The notes below the pieces were generated by a model, which was given only the letters and a program-made list of their open reading frames with translations, searched no databases and was not told the origin of the DNA. From Imbricaverruca yamaguchii (Eukaryota; Arthropoda; Thecostraca; Neoverrucidae), in the NCBI GenBank assembly GCA_034440575.1, contig JAOTOL010001503.1, positions 552,001 through 616,000 on the forward strand: DNA of 64,000 nucleotides, written 5' to 3'. Shown piece after piece: positions 36,439-48,575 of the stretch; the first letter of the stretch is position 1, and each line of letters begins with the position of its first letter. Both the position numbers and the translations under genes were made by a program.

Positions 36439-36481
36439 TGACGACGCAGTTAGTCACTCTTATCATCTTAACACGTCTTAG

Positions 36482-39400
36482 CTGAGTCCCACAACGATTT
36501 TACAATGGAACTGCCGAGGCCTAAAAACCTCTATTTGTGACCTTGTGACCATTTTAAATAGACACAACCCGGCAGCCATTTGCCTCCAAGAAACAAAGCT
36601 AGCACCAGACGACAACGTGAGGCTGAAATACTATACTGTGTTCCGCCACGACGAACCATCTGGAAACGTTTCCCACGGGGGGCGTTCTACTCGCCGTCCA
36701 TCATAGCGTGCCAGCGCGAGAGCTCACTCTCCGAACCACTCTGCAGGCAGTCGCAGCGGAGGCGACTTTCAACCACGGCGTATAAGTCTGTGCTCCCTGT
36801 ATTTGCCCCCTGGCGTCGCTTTCCCCACTATTGATTTCAAGCGGTTGCTGACTGAACTCCCCCCGCCAATACTTCTCCTTGGTGATTTCAACGCCCATCA
36901 CCTTGCGTGGGGATGCATAGACACCAACACACGCGGCCGGATCCTCGAAGACTTAATCCTACAGGGATCACTCTGCCTGCTAAACTCGGTTGCACACACC
37001 CATCTTACTATGCCCTCAGGCCAGACGTCAGCATTAGATCTAAGCTTGGCAAGCGCTCAACTGACTCAGGAATTTGAATGGTCAGTCGACGATGACTGCC
37101 ACGGAAGCGACCACTTTCCGGTATGGCTAACCCTTCGAAGAGGCGCAGTTTTAGGAACGCGACCACCGCGTTGGAATCTTAAAAAAGCGGACTGGACTCG
37201 ATTCGAATCAGATGTACATACTGTCCTTACTCGTGACACTGACAATCTTTGCACCCACATCGATGATTTTACTGCCCGACTACTCCATTGCGCCCATGCA
37301 TGTATCCCACGCACTACTGGTACCCCACGCCGCACCCCGGTCCCCTGGTGGACCGACGGGTGCGCTACGGCTATCCGCGCGCGCAAGAGAGCCCTGAAGC
37401 TTTTTAAGAAGCACAGCACTACCGCAAACATGTTAGCATTCAAACAAGCCCGAGCTCTCGCCAGGTGCACAATAAGGACAGCAAAGAGAATCTCCTGGAA
37501 AGAGTATGTAGGCGGAATGAATCGTTTTACCCCCATTTCATAGGTGTGGACTAGAGTAAGACGTATATCCGGGCAGCTCTCTTCCAGTCCACTACCGGTG
37601 TTGCAAATCCAAGGCCGAACAATCACTCATCCACTCGACGTGGCCAACGAGATAGCCAATGCCCTAGCGGAGCGGAGTGAAGATAGCGAAGCCAACCATG
37701 GATTTATACAACATAAACGTAGATGCGAGGTAAATCCTGTCGATTTTTCCACTGCAATACAACACACTTATAATCAGCCATTTACCTTGGTGGAGCTGAA
37801 ACACTCGATTAGTACGCTCCAATGTGTATCTGAGGGACCGGACGCCATACACAACGACATGCTGAAACATCTTCCTCCAAGTGCTTTGGATGCACTCCTA
37901 GCATCCTTTAACGACATATGGGAAAGAGGAAGCTTTCCGTGCACTTGGCGCGAGGCCACAGTTATCCCAATCTTGAAGCCTGGGAAAAGTGGTCTGGAAG
38001 CACTCCACTACAGACCCATTGCGCTGACATCTTCACTGTGTAAATTGATGGAAAGAATGGTTAATACGCGTTTAACATGGTTTTTAGAGCAACAGGACTT
38101 CTTCTCAAGCGCCCAGTGTGGTTTCCGCAAAAACCGATCCACAGTGGACCAGGTTTTAGCCTTGGACACAGCTGTCTGTGCCGGTTTTAAGTATCACAAG
38201 CACGTAGGTGCCGTGTTTTTCGATGTGGAGGCCGCTTATGACACCGCTTGGCGTCACGGCATTTTGATGAAGTTATGGGACTGTGGCGTCAGAGGACCCA
38301 TGGGAATCTTCATCAAAAACTTTGGCTGATCGGTGCTTCCGCGTCCGACTCGGGAATCATTTATCAGAAAGATGCGTGCCCACGAACGGAGTTCCACAAG
38401 GAAGTGTGCTCAGTGTGTCCCTGTTTGGAGTACTTATCAACGATATAGGAAAGAGACTACCAGAAAATATCAGACGCTCACTTTTCGTGGATGACCTCGC
38501 AATTTGGCTCTCCGCTTCTCGTACAGCATCTCTGAACCGGCAGCTACAGCTGGCCATACATCATCTTGAAGACTGGAGCTACCGAAATGGTCTTCGATTT
38601 TCCGCAGGAAAAACAGTGGCTGTACATTTTTGCCGTCGACGGTCATGCTACTCTGAAATAGCGCTCCAACTATACGGAAAACCAATCCCACTGCGATCTA
38701 CTGCGAAGTTCCTCGGCGTTTCTTTCGATAGACGCTTGACATACGGTGACCACCTTAAGTCTCTGCGCCAGCGCTGTTTTAAAGCTCTTAACATCATGAA
38801 ATGTGTGGCGCGAACATCATACGGAGCAGACCGTGCAACACTTTTACAGATGTGCCGACAGCTCATCCGCTCTAAGCTCGACTATTGTTGTTTTGTATAT
38901 GATGGTGCAAGCACCGCCAGAAAGCGCATACTTGATACGGTCCACAATACAGCCTTACGCATTGCAACCGGCGCATTTAGAACTTCGCCAATAGCAAGTC
39001 TCCACGTGGAAGCCCACGAACCGCATCTGGCACTCAGACGTGATCAGCTTGGCCTTCGCTATGCATGCAAATTGAGGCAATATCCTCCACACCCAACATA
39101 TGACGCGGTGTTTTCTCGTCGGCTATTGGCACTGTTCCACGGAGGACTGAAGGCAAACCCTGAACCCTTCTGCGTGAGAATGCGTAAACACATTCGTGCA
39201 AGTGGTATCCGTATGCGTGGAATCCTGATTGCTGACCGATCACAGATCCCGCCTTGGGAATTAGTGTCACCAGAAGTAGACCTGGCCCTATGCACGTCCA
39301 TGAAGGGTGACGTCACCACAGAACTGCTCCGGCTAAATGCACTGGAGCGTATAACCACGTACGACGGACGTACCCTGATATATACAGACGGCTCCAAAGG

Positions 39401-40217
39401 AAAACAGGGTGTCGGATGCGCGTTTGTCACCGGATCCGTCACGAGGTCCTTCACACTTCCATCAAACGCATCCGTTTATACATCGGAACTAGTTGCGATC
39501 CTGAAGGCGCTATGCTTCATTGAAGTCAGAGAGCACTACTCGTGTGTTGTCCTGTCCGACTCTTTGAGCAGCCTATCGGCACTGCAAAGTTTCAACCCAC
39601 AGGAAGCTCTTCTGCAGGACATCTTACACCGGCTCACCCTGCTGAAACGAGAGGGAAGATCCGTTTCTTTCTGCTGGATCCCGAGCCACGTTGGCATTTG
39701 GGGAAACGAACTCGCTGACGCAGTGGCGAAACGAGCGGCACAGAAACCATGCACTCGCACCTTCCCTCTACCTTCACGAGATTTTTACCCACTGATCTCT
39801 GAGTACATGCTTGAGAAATGGCAAAGTAGCTGGGACGCCCTGACCACCAACAAACTCCGAGAAATCAAACAAAAAATAGGTTACTGGCCCTCGTCTTCCA
39901 GGAAAGTTCGAGCGGAGGAGGTAGCGCTGGCAAGACTCCGAATCGGACACACCTATGCCACACATCGCCACCTCCTCATAAAAGAAAACAAGCTAAAATG
40001 CCCAAGATGCAGTTCTCCACTAACGGTACATCACATTCTTACATGTCAGCACTACGCACAGGAGAGAGCCCAGTACATTGGAACCAGCAGGACGTTCCCA
40101 AATCTCCTTCGAGACGACTCGAACTGCTTAGGAAACGTGTGTCACTACTTCAAGAAAATGGGATTTTATATAATATACCCAGGTCAGTCAAAACCATCCG
40201 CCCAATCGCAGTACTAA
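36482..40217 (+). pseudogene. LINE ORF2, copy 2 (endonuclease-RT-RNase H), frameshifted
   Basis: The reading frame opens with CTG right after a TAG (36479-36481) and soon reads TILQWNCRGLKTS; no in-frame ATG is near. Domains in order are AP endonuclease (to ~37150, SDHFPVW), reverse transcriptase with FVDD at 38483-38494, RNase H (IYTDGSK near 39375, SDS, NELADA near 39706), and a Cys-His cluster (CPRCSSPLTVHHILTC, 39998-40045). Defects: an extra G at ~36678 and a lost A at ~36776 scramble about 33 residues, a TAG stop at 37541-37543 is shared with copy 1, and two T's are lost at 38321-38323. The original TAA is mutated to TCA, adding ten codons. Confidence 0.93.
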
Positions 40218-40317
40218 GACCTGACTCCAACTAAGTAGTTCTCTGCTCTGTTATGGGCGCTAAATGACCAACCATGGTCGATGCGCCCTAAAACCACAAT
40301 CACACACACACACAAAC
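40218..40317 (+). promoter_or_regulatory. LINE 3' UTR hairpin and tail
   Basis: ATGGGCGCTAAATGACCAAC and CATGGTCGATGCGCCC fold into a two-part stem (GGGCGC/GCGCCC and GACCA/TGGTC). CTAAAACCACAATCACACAC follows. The same design recurs in the other LINE ends of the window and is the probable reverse-transcriptase recognition site. Confidence 0.7.
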
Positions 40318-40329
40318 GCCCCGCGAGCC

Positions 40330-41767
40330 ATACTCCACGTGCCATGCCGGAGCTCCGCGGACCATGCGGTGGTCTGGCGCTCCTCGTCATCCGTGGCCTT
40401 ACCAGATAATACTACCGGGTTAGATCATCCAATGTCAAACGTTGACACATGTGGCCTGATTTGATCTATCGTTGGCCACATGCTGCCAACATATAGAACA
40501 GTACTTCTAGTTGGACATGACATATCTAACTTCGCTTTCCCCATTGTCCAAGTATGTTTAGTTTTTGATATAGCTGGACTAGTCGCTATGTAATAGTAGC
40601 TTTGACATCTATGATGAATTGACATGTTACAGATCGCATCCGTCGATGTCCAGTAATGCACATCTGATTCAGTTTCCAAAGGCTAACTAATGCCGTTTCC
40701 CCACGTTATTTTACCGTACAGAATTTGTTCAATGAAGCCTGACTGATGTAGTTTCACGAGGGTTATCGAATATTCTTTGCCCCATCAACATAGCATGTCA
40801 CGTTTTATAGATAGCAGGAGGCATAATCTGGTAGAACCGGGTGAATTATGGGTCAGTGTCGTCTGGCCGTATCGTGCGAGTTGTGTGTTTGTGTGGTCGG
40901 TGTTGTCTGGCCGTACCATGTAAGCGGCGACGTATTGTTGCCACCGTCTAACCCTTCTGTGTCACCACCAGGAGCTGAACCGGGTCCAGCTGCTGATGCG
41001 GCAGCCGGATACTGCATGCAGCGGTTCTCGTCCGGGGTTGGCATCACCATGATCCGAGTGGTATCTGACAGTGTGGGCCAGATGACGTCTGAGCGAAAGG
41101 GTGACCATGGTGGTTGCCGGTGCCTGCAATTATGGTGGTGGCTGGTATCTGCCGCAGCGGTGACTATGATACGACTGTGGCGACGACTGGTACCCGGTGC
41201 GGTGGACAGTGTGGACCGGTGGCGACTGAGTCGACTGTGGTAACTGGAAAGGCAACGGGATAAGCGTAAATACTGAGCGGTGTGCCGGAGAGGGACTCAT
41301 TGAAGTTCGGTACACTGAAGTATACGTTGGTAATGGCATATTTAGGCGTAGTGGTTACGCATGATGTTTTTGCCATAAGCTCATCTTGACGTGATATAAC
41401 TACGCATTCGAAGTATTCATCAAGCCGAAGTAACTTGTGTCATTTATTCAAGTGTCATATCCCTTAATTGGATCGGTTCATTGTGTCATGGGATCGTGTC
41501 ATGACTTATGAGGAGTCTCAGTGACAAGATATTGTTCGAATGGCGTGTATGAGATATTCATGCGGAACGGAGGCGTGCTGTTGTGCCCGAAGTCTTCGGA
41601 TCAGATCACCATATCACATGCTGACGCGACCACGCAGCGATACACGGTTCAGAGTTTGCACTTGTCATACCATTAAGAGCTTAACATGTATGACAGCCGA
41701 ATGGTGTGTGATTAGGAATAGATTGAGTGTAGGCACCGGTTAATCTAATGAGGCTGTGATTCGTGCT
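40330..41767 (+). repeat. Duplicated non-coding flank, copy 3
   Basis: Same as 29093-30531. No gene recognised. Confidence 0.85.
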
Positions 41768-41784
41768 CCCTGTGTGGTTGGGGG

Positions 41785-42365
41785 CAGATTGAGAGTAAAT
41801 ATGGGTCAATCGGACAAGTTAAGGCCGTGATGCGTGCTGCCTGTACGAATGGGGATGTGTAGACTGAGAGTCGGTACGGGTCAATCGGAACAGTTAAGGC
41901 CGTGATACGTGTTACCTGTGCGATTGGGGGACATACTGAGAGTCAGTGCGGGTCAATCTGACAACTTAAGGCTGAGATGCGTGCTACCTATACGAATGGA
42001 CAAAGGGCAGACTGAGAATCGGTACGGGTTTATCTGACAAGTTAAGTCCGTGATATGTGTTAACTGTGCGATTTGGGGACAGATTGAGTCAGTACGGGTC
42101 AATCTGGCAATTAAAGGCGGTGATGCGTGGCACCTGAATGGGGAGGTGGCAGACTGAGAGTCAACACGGATCAATCTGACAAGTTAAGGTCGTCATGCGT
42201 GCTCCCTATGCGATTTAGGGGGCAGATTGAGAGTCGGTGCGCGTCAATCTGACAGGTCAAGGCCGTGATGGGTGAGGCCTGTGCAATTCAAGAGGGGGGG
42301 GTGGTGGAAAGATTGACAATCAGCACGGGTCAATCTGATAACTAAGGCCGTGGTGCGTGCTGCCT
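41785..42365 (+). repeat. 70-76 bp minisatellite, unit B
   Basis: Near-identical to 30549-31125, with the same unit order and a shorter poly-G run. Confidence 0.88.
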
Positions 42366-42584
42366 TGCACGTAATGTATTCCTGATGCGTGTTCACATTT
42401 GCCGTCATTAGAACATGTGCGTTGTTGCGAAGAATGTACCTATACATCATACATATCATGTTGTGTGCAACTTTGTTTCGCCGTAAACTCTTCACTCCGC
42501 TGCAAAAAAGGAAATCAAATGCTAGGGGCACGCCACGTCGCCCCCATTGCTCGAATAATGCATTGAATGTGAATAACGCATAAC

Positions 42585-44171
42585 GTCAAAAACCGAATCC
42601 ATAAGTAAGCAACTGATAAAGTTCGCAACGTATAATTTCAGGAAGGGTAGTTTTGAGTTCAGCTTGACGCGGGTATTCATTTAAGATGAAGCATTACCGC
42701 ATTCGCTCAGATCTGGATTTTAGTGCATTCTCTCACCCCCATTTATTGGGTGAGAATACTGATGCACCCGGGAAATTTCCTCGGAAATGCAAGTGTCGGA
42801 GGTGGGGTTGCTGGATACCAAAAATCAGAGAAATCGCAGGGGCCGGTCATATCTCACCCATTGGCCTCCATGCTAAACCCTATGGCGAATAATGCATTAC
42901 GTCAAAAATGGAATCAATAAGTATGCAACGGATAAAGTTGGCAACGTATAATTTCAGGAAGGGTAGTTTTCAGTTCAGCTTGACACTGGGCTTAATTGGA
43001 GATGAAGGATAACCGCATTCACTCAGATCTGGGTTTTGGTGCATGTTCTCACCCCCATTTATTGGGTGAGAATACTGATGCACCCGGGAAATTTCCTCGG
43101 AAATGCAAGTGTCGGAGCTGGGGTTGCTGGCATACCAAAAACCAGAGAAATCGCAGGGGCGGGTCATATCTCACCCATTGGCCTCCATGCTAACCCTATG
43201 GCGAATAATGCATTACGTCAAAAACCGAATCCATAAGTATGCAACTGATAAAGTTGGCAACGTATTATTTCAGGAAGGGTAGTTTTGAGTTCAGCTTGAC
43301 ACGGGGATTAAGTTGAGATGAAGGATGACCGCATTCGCTCAGATCTGGATTTTGGTGTATGTTCTCACCCTCATTTTTTGGTTGCGAATACTGATGCACC
43401 CAGGATATTTCCTCGGAAATGCAAGTGTCGGAGGCGGGGTTGCTGGCATACCAAAAATCAGAGAAATCGCAGGGGCCGGTCATATCCCACCCATTGGCCT
43501 CCATGCTAAACCCTATGGCGAATAATGCATTACGTCAAAAACGGAATCCATAAGTATGCAACGGATAAAGTTCGCAACGTATAATTTCAGGAAGGGTAGT
43601 TTTGAGTGTAGCTTGATGAGGGGATTCATTTAAGATGAAGCACGACCGCATTCGCTCAGATCTGGATTATAGTGCTTGTTCCCATCCCCATTTATTGGGT
43701 GAGAATACTGATGCACCCGGGAAATTTCCTCGGAAATGCAAGTGTCGGAGGTGGGGTTGCTGGCATACCACAAATTAGAGAAATCGCAGGGGCCGGTCAT
43801 ATCTCACCCATTGGCCTCTATGCTAAACCCTATGGCGAATAATGCATTACGTCAAAAACCGAATCCATAAGTATGCAACGGATAAAGTTGGCAAGGTAGG
43901 TATAATTTCCGGAAGGGTAGTTTTGAGTTCAGCTTGACACGGGGATTCATTTGAGATGAAGGATGACCGCATTCGCTCAGATCTGGATTTTGGTGTATGT
44001 TCTCACCCTCATTTTTTGGGTGCGAATACTGATGCACCCAGGATATTTCCTCGGAAATGCAAGTGTCGGAGCTGGGGTTGCTGGCATACCAACAATCAGA
44101 GAAATCGCAGGGGCCGGTCATATCTCACCCATTGGCCTCCATGCTAAACCCTATGGGAAGTAAAACATTAC
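42585..44171 (+). repeat. 317-bp satellite array, 5 units
   Basis: Unit starts at 42585, 42901, 43217, 43534 and 43851. Types by the CCCGGGAAATTT or CCCAGGATATTT marker run 1, 1, 2, 1, 2. The extra unit relative to unit A is therefore the second, whose first half resembles type 2 and second half type 1. Confidence 0.93.
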
Positions 44172-44507
44172 GTCAAAAACCGAATCATAGGTAGGGAGCT
44201 AAAAAGTACGGTGTAAAGCAGTTATAAATGTGCAGCGTTGAACTCTGCGTACTATGGCGAGTTGTTTTCATGTACTGTTTGGTTTGTTTGGTGGAGGGTT
44301 GGGATTTTGTGTTGGTAATTCAAATTTTAGATTATAATTAGTTTCGGAAGCTATACTATTGCATGCACCAAGCTTTGGAGACTACCATTGTGTTCAGCAC
44401 GTCAAGATGCATGCTATGCTATATTTTGAGCGTTTTTGAAGGGGCCGCTATTATGGGCTGAGCGTGGGCCGAGCGTGGGCTGTCCGTGGGCTGTCTTGAC
44501 ACACGTC

Positions 44508-44911
44508 ATCCAGGGAGCTACATGTTAGACCGACTGTACCTAATGAGTAAACATCTGGCTTGTGGAGTGCATGCCCAGAACCCAGACAGAGTTTTGGGGA
44601 ATTCTAGGGAGTGCTTTTTGCAAATAAAATGGAGTGTTGCACATTTTGGAATTATAATTGATGCTTCCCGAACTAATGTCCATCACTGCCCTCCAGCCAT
44701 ACCAGAAATATAATTTAAGCCAGAGTGGCTTAAATTAATTTATGCCAGCCAGTTTAAACCATGGTTTAAACCACCAGGTGGCTAAAATTCGCCATCCCTA
44801 TATTGTATGCATTGCCACCAACTGCAGTGCAATGCCTGCTGAGTAGGTACCTACACACCGAAATATATTTTCTAATTACATTTAGGTGACTATATTTTAC
44901 TCAAATGTAAT
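44508..44911. other. Sequence after the duplication, with strong palindromes
   Basis: No gene. AATTTAAGCC-AGAGT-GGCTTAAATT (44712-44736) is a perfect 10-bp stem, and GTTTAAACCATGGTTTAAAC (44752-44771) is a perfect 20-bp palindrome. Confidence 0.8.
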
Positions 44912-45130
44912 TCACATACCAAGATTTTCACCTGAGCTTGATGGTTGATGATCCAGTGCTGGCTTGTAAGTCCAGTCAAATCGCCTGCCAGGGCCAAAAT
45001 GGCTATCTTGCAGTACTCTTAACACTGGCAGACCAGGGTGCTTTACTTTTGAATGTTTGTAAATGTTCTGTGCAGTACCTTTCCAATCGCAATGTCCACA
45101 TCTACAGGATGACCTTACTATCTTTGTCAC
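44912..45130 (-). CDS. Possible C2H2-type zinc-finger fragment
   Basis: A 72-codon frame with CGHCDWKGTAQNIYKHSKVKH, which fits a single C2H2 finger (C-x2-C-x12-H-x4-H). It is short, and no neighbouring exons or splice sites were recognised. It may be a gene fragment, part of an unknown element, or chance. Confidence 0.3.
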   Translation of the reverse strand: MTKIVRSSCRCGHCDWKGTAQNIYKHSKVKHPGLPVLRVLQDSHFGPGRRFDWTYKPALDHQPSSSGENLGM

Positions 45131-48100
45131 CCTTACGCCCAGGCCCTGGATAGTCTGTTTCTGGTGTCTGTTTAAGACCGAACCACTTCATTTGTTCTCA
45201 TATAAGTCAGAAAATGAGAGAGAAAAAAATTCGAACTTGGTAGTTTTATCTTGCCGCACTCATTCACCCTCATCAATTATAAAGAACCGTGATCAATTCC
45301 CTATTTCACTCTTCGACGCACATCGTCGCGGTTAAAATGGAAATGGACGGATTTGAAAGCGAGGGAACGCGCAAAAAAGAATGATATTCTTCTAGATTCT
45401 TTCCAACGATTTTAATGAAATTAAAAATATTATCGCACAACCTACATGAAAAAAAAGGATTAAAATTGAAATTGTTTTTAAAAATCAACTAATGTTATAA
45501 TTTATTCATTACTTAACGTAGGTCTGGTGTTTTAGTACCCGTGGTCTAGTCGCTTGCCGCCAAAGCCGCTGAGTATACCATAGTTGGGTACTTCCGTACC
45601 GCTGCCATCGAGCATAAAATGGTACCGGGACTAGGAGAACCAGCGGCGACCAGAAGGCATGCCATTGGCTTCGTGCTAAACGGGAGGCAATTTTATCGTC
45701 GGCGGTCGTCTGAACGATGGAATGGTTGTCTCGACGATACTTTGTTGCCGTTGAGTCATTTTTTTTTTGCCGCTGAGCGTACTAGATGAAACCCAAAAGC
45801 GTACGCTGGGAATGAAGAAATGGTGGCGTGGCGGTGGGTGGTAGAGGTCTGCACGGTATGACATTTCTAGAGGTCTGCACGGATTAACATTTCCAGTCCC
45901 GGTCCAATCCGATTCGTTTCAATCCTGCGTACCTTGACACGGATATCGTGACGTAGTCAATTTTATGTATAGTAGGTACCATTTATATGATTTCACATAT
46001 AATATTTCTAATGATATGGAAATTTGGTCGCCAAAAGTCCCAGTTCGTGGTTGTCGTCCACGACGACAGAACGATACGATTTTTTAGCCCTGGCTGCCAC
46101 TGTGACCACTGACGGGTTGGCGGCGCTCCCTGTGTCGGCCCGTCCTGGCGGCACTTGACTCTGCCGTCGTATCGCCCGATCCGACTGTCCTGTTGGCGTG
46201 TTTTGCTGCTGCCGCTGTGACCAGGAGCAGACAAGCTGCGCCCGTCCTCGCGGCACTTGACACTGCTACCGGCTCTGGCACTGCTATGAAACAGGTGTCC
46301 CATATGCCATTTTATTGTTGCTCATGAGGCCTATGATCATTGGTTTGAAAGAACGATATGCAAAGTCTCTGCTCCACGAACTTCGATTATGATCCTTCAT
46401 TCATGCTCTGAATGGGAAACAGCACATAAGCCGACTAGGTCGACTACGCGGATGTGTAGGAGTGTTTTGAATCATCCAGATCTTGTTCTGAACGCATTGT
46501 TAGGGAATGCCGCGAATACATGCCTGACCGCTTTTAGCACCCCATGTCTGACCGCTTCCCAGTCCATCCGCCGGATGTAACCACCGAACTAGAGTGAAAT
46601 TTTATATACTTTTGGGATGGGTCAACCCCCGCTTACGACTGGCGTGAGCCCACCTCCCCCAATCCATAGGCCTTCCTGTTACCTCCAGGCATTGCTCTCC
46701 CAAAGCGTTTTCTGGAAGTTCCACCCATGTTGCTGAGCTGGTACGGAGGTTCACAGATGCCCCCATAAAAGGAATGTCTGCCTCTCACGTGCTCTCTATG
46801 GTCCTGTCGATCTTAAAAAAGAAACGATTGTCCCCTTCCTTGCCTCCTATATCAGGGGCACTGCCGCATATAGAGGAGTTGAAAGGCCTTTCGGTCAATT
46901 AATTTTGTCATGCAGCACCATAAGCCCAATGCTAAAGTTGATGTACATTAAGGGACTCGACCCCCCTCCACACCTTATTCCATCATGGCGACGATCACAC
47001 TTCGATACGTCCTTACTGCATTTCGCCGCGGTAAGATGCTAATTCTTTGCCATATTTGACCTGTCCTACCTCCCTTTGTACGTTCTTCCGGTTATAATAT
47101 GTGTACAAAAGGCATTGGAGATCCTTTCCGGAACTATGACGCTCTAAGTTTTGCACCTGCACCTCTTAAATCCTCATTTTATCCCCCGTACTATGCATAC
47201 GCTGCGTATATTCGACAGCGTGTTAGCGGCTTGGCCCGTATTAAGTGGTACCCCAGATGACGTCATATAAGGACCTGCGCAGAAAGCTGCGCAGTAGGGA
47301 TGACGCCACCTCGTATATATCGCCTTGGCCCGGCACAGTGTGACGCAAGGCCGGTGCGGCGCAGCGAATGGTGTCAGGTAATCCGGCGTGAGCGTAGGTT
47401 GGGCCAAAAATCGGTCAATATTGAGTGTTATTGTGGTTTTGGGTGTGCCTTCTCACTATGAACATTGGTAACCGGATTGTTATGCATTGCTGCCTTGCAC
47501 GCAAATGGGTAAACGAAAACAATGAAAATGCGTTTTGCCGCATTGGGCGTTCGTAGAGGAGGAAGCAATTGATTGAAATGTCACATTCTGTGATCAGAGA
47601 CTAGCATACATCGGAAGTGTGTTGTGTCTTCAAGACCAAATGCTCCCATATGCTTGCGAAACGCGGTGGAGTTTCAGGTGCAGGAAGGATGATAATTTTG
47701 GGTGAATATATATAACGAACCTGTAAATTTGCACTTTGGGATGTTCCATGAATTCTTGGAATTTATCATTTCAATGCAATGTTTATGAATGTGACTAAAA
47801 TCATGTGCCCATGCATTGTCTGTGCAAATGCTTATTTTTCTGCATATGAGCAAAATAACACCAAAAAGTATTTTTGGCTATGTAACATAATATTCTGAGA
47901 AACAGGGTTGGAATTAAGGTGCTTCTTTAGAGATTCAATCTCTTAAAACATTGGTAAATTTGTCTTAAAAGGTGTTTTTTGTTTTTGTTTTAAGATTGTT
48001 TTAAATTGTTTTTTCACTGGAGTATGAATTTTTTAGCTGGATTCCAAAAAATGGCTATGCACTCAGTGTCCTAAAATTGCTTCACCATTAACTGTGTGGA

Positions 48101-48344
48101 TGAAGAAAGAAGTTGCTTCGGAATAGTGAAAGATTGGAAGAAATCAAAGGATTGCCACTTAAGGATTAAAAAAGTGGAATGACTCACTTCAGTCAGATGC
48201 ATTTGACAGTATTCCGCAGTCGTCTGCATGATGACTGCCCATACATCATGTGGCAAACTCGTAAAAAACCTAAGACAAGGATGAAATAGCACAATTCCAT
48301 TAACTGTGAATTTCCAGGTCACATTATTAATTATTTTACACTGC
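45131..48344. other. Largely unassigned sequence
   Basis: No coding gene recognised. 46080-46265 holds two diverged copies of a ~100-bp stretch (GTCAAGTGCCGC-AGGACGGGC on the minus strand). 47260-47300 has a TGACGTCATATAAGG site next to CTGCGCAG-AAAG-CTGCGCAG. 47740-48344 is a diverged relative of 15300-16050. Confidence 0.5.
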
Positions 48345-48575
48345 ATGCACTTGGTGACAATTAGCCTTGTTTTAGTGGGACTGAAAACCAATGTTAGCAT
48401 TTTTGTATACATAAACATCTTGGAAAACTAAGCCATGTCAAAAACTTTGCTGAAAGGAAAAAAATGAGTTGTCCATAACCAGGTAGTATTGCTTTAATGG
48501 AATTAAAAATAAATGTTAGCATTTCATGCTGCATGTACCATACAAATATATATGTACATATAGCTAACTGCTAAG
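48345..48575 (-). repeat. Repeat U fragment, inverted
   Basis: Reverse complement of 50690-50912 (for example AACTAAGCCATGTCAAAAAC pairs with the region near 50800). Confidence 0.8.

Larger units (their letters stand above)
34020..40317 (+). mobile_element. I-clade-like LINE copy 2 (full length, inactive)
   Basis: 6298 bp with 5' UTR, intact ORF1, broken ORF2, a 3' hairpin and a (CA)n tail. The TSD is GCCCCGCGAGCC (34008-34019 and 40318-40329). It is the same insertion as 1454-7758, duplicated. Private changes, beyond the stop shared with copy 1, are indels at about 36678, 36776 and 38321. Confidence 0.93.
32958..44507 (+). repeat. Tandem duplication unit B (contains LINE)
   Basis: Direct copy of unit A carrying the LINE at 34020-40317 and five rather than four 317-bp satellite units. 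Its left part, including the DNA transposon's right TIR (about 33120-33573), lacks the rest of that transposon. Confidence 0.95.
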
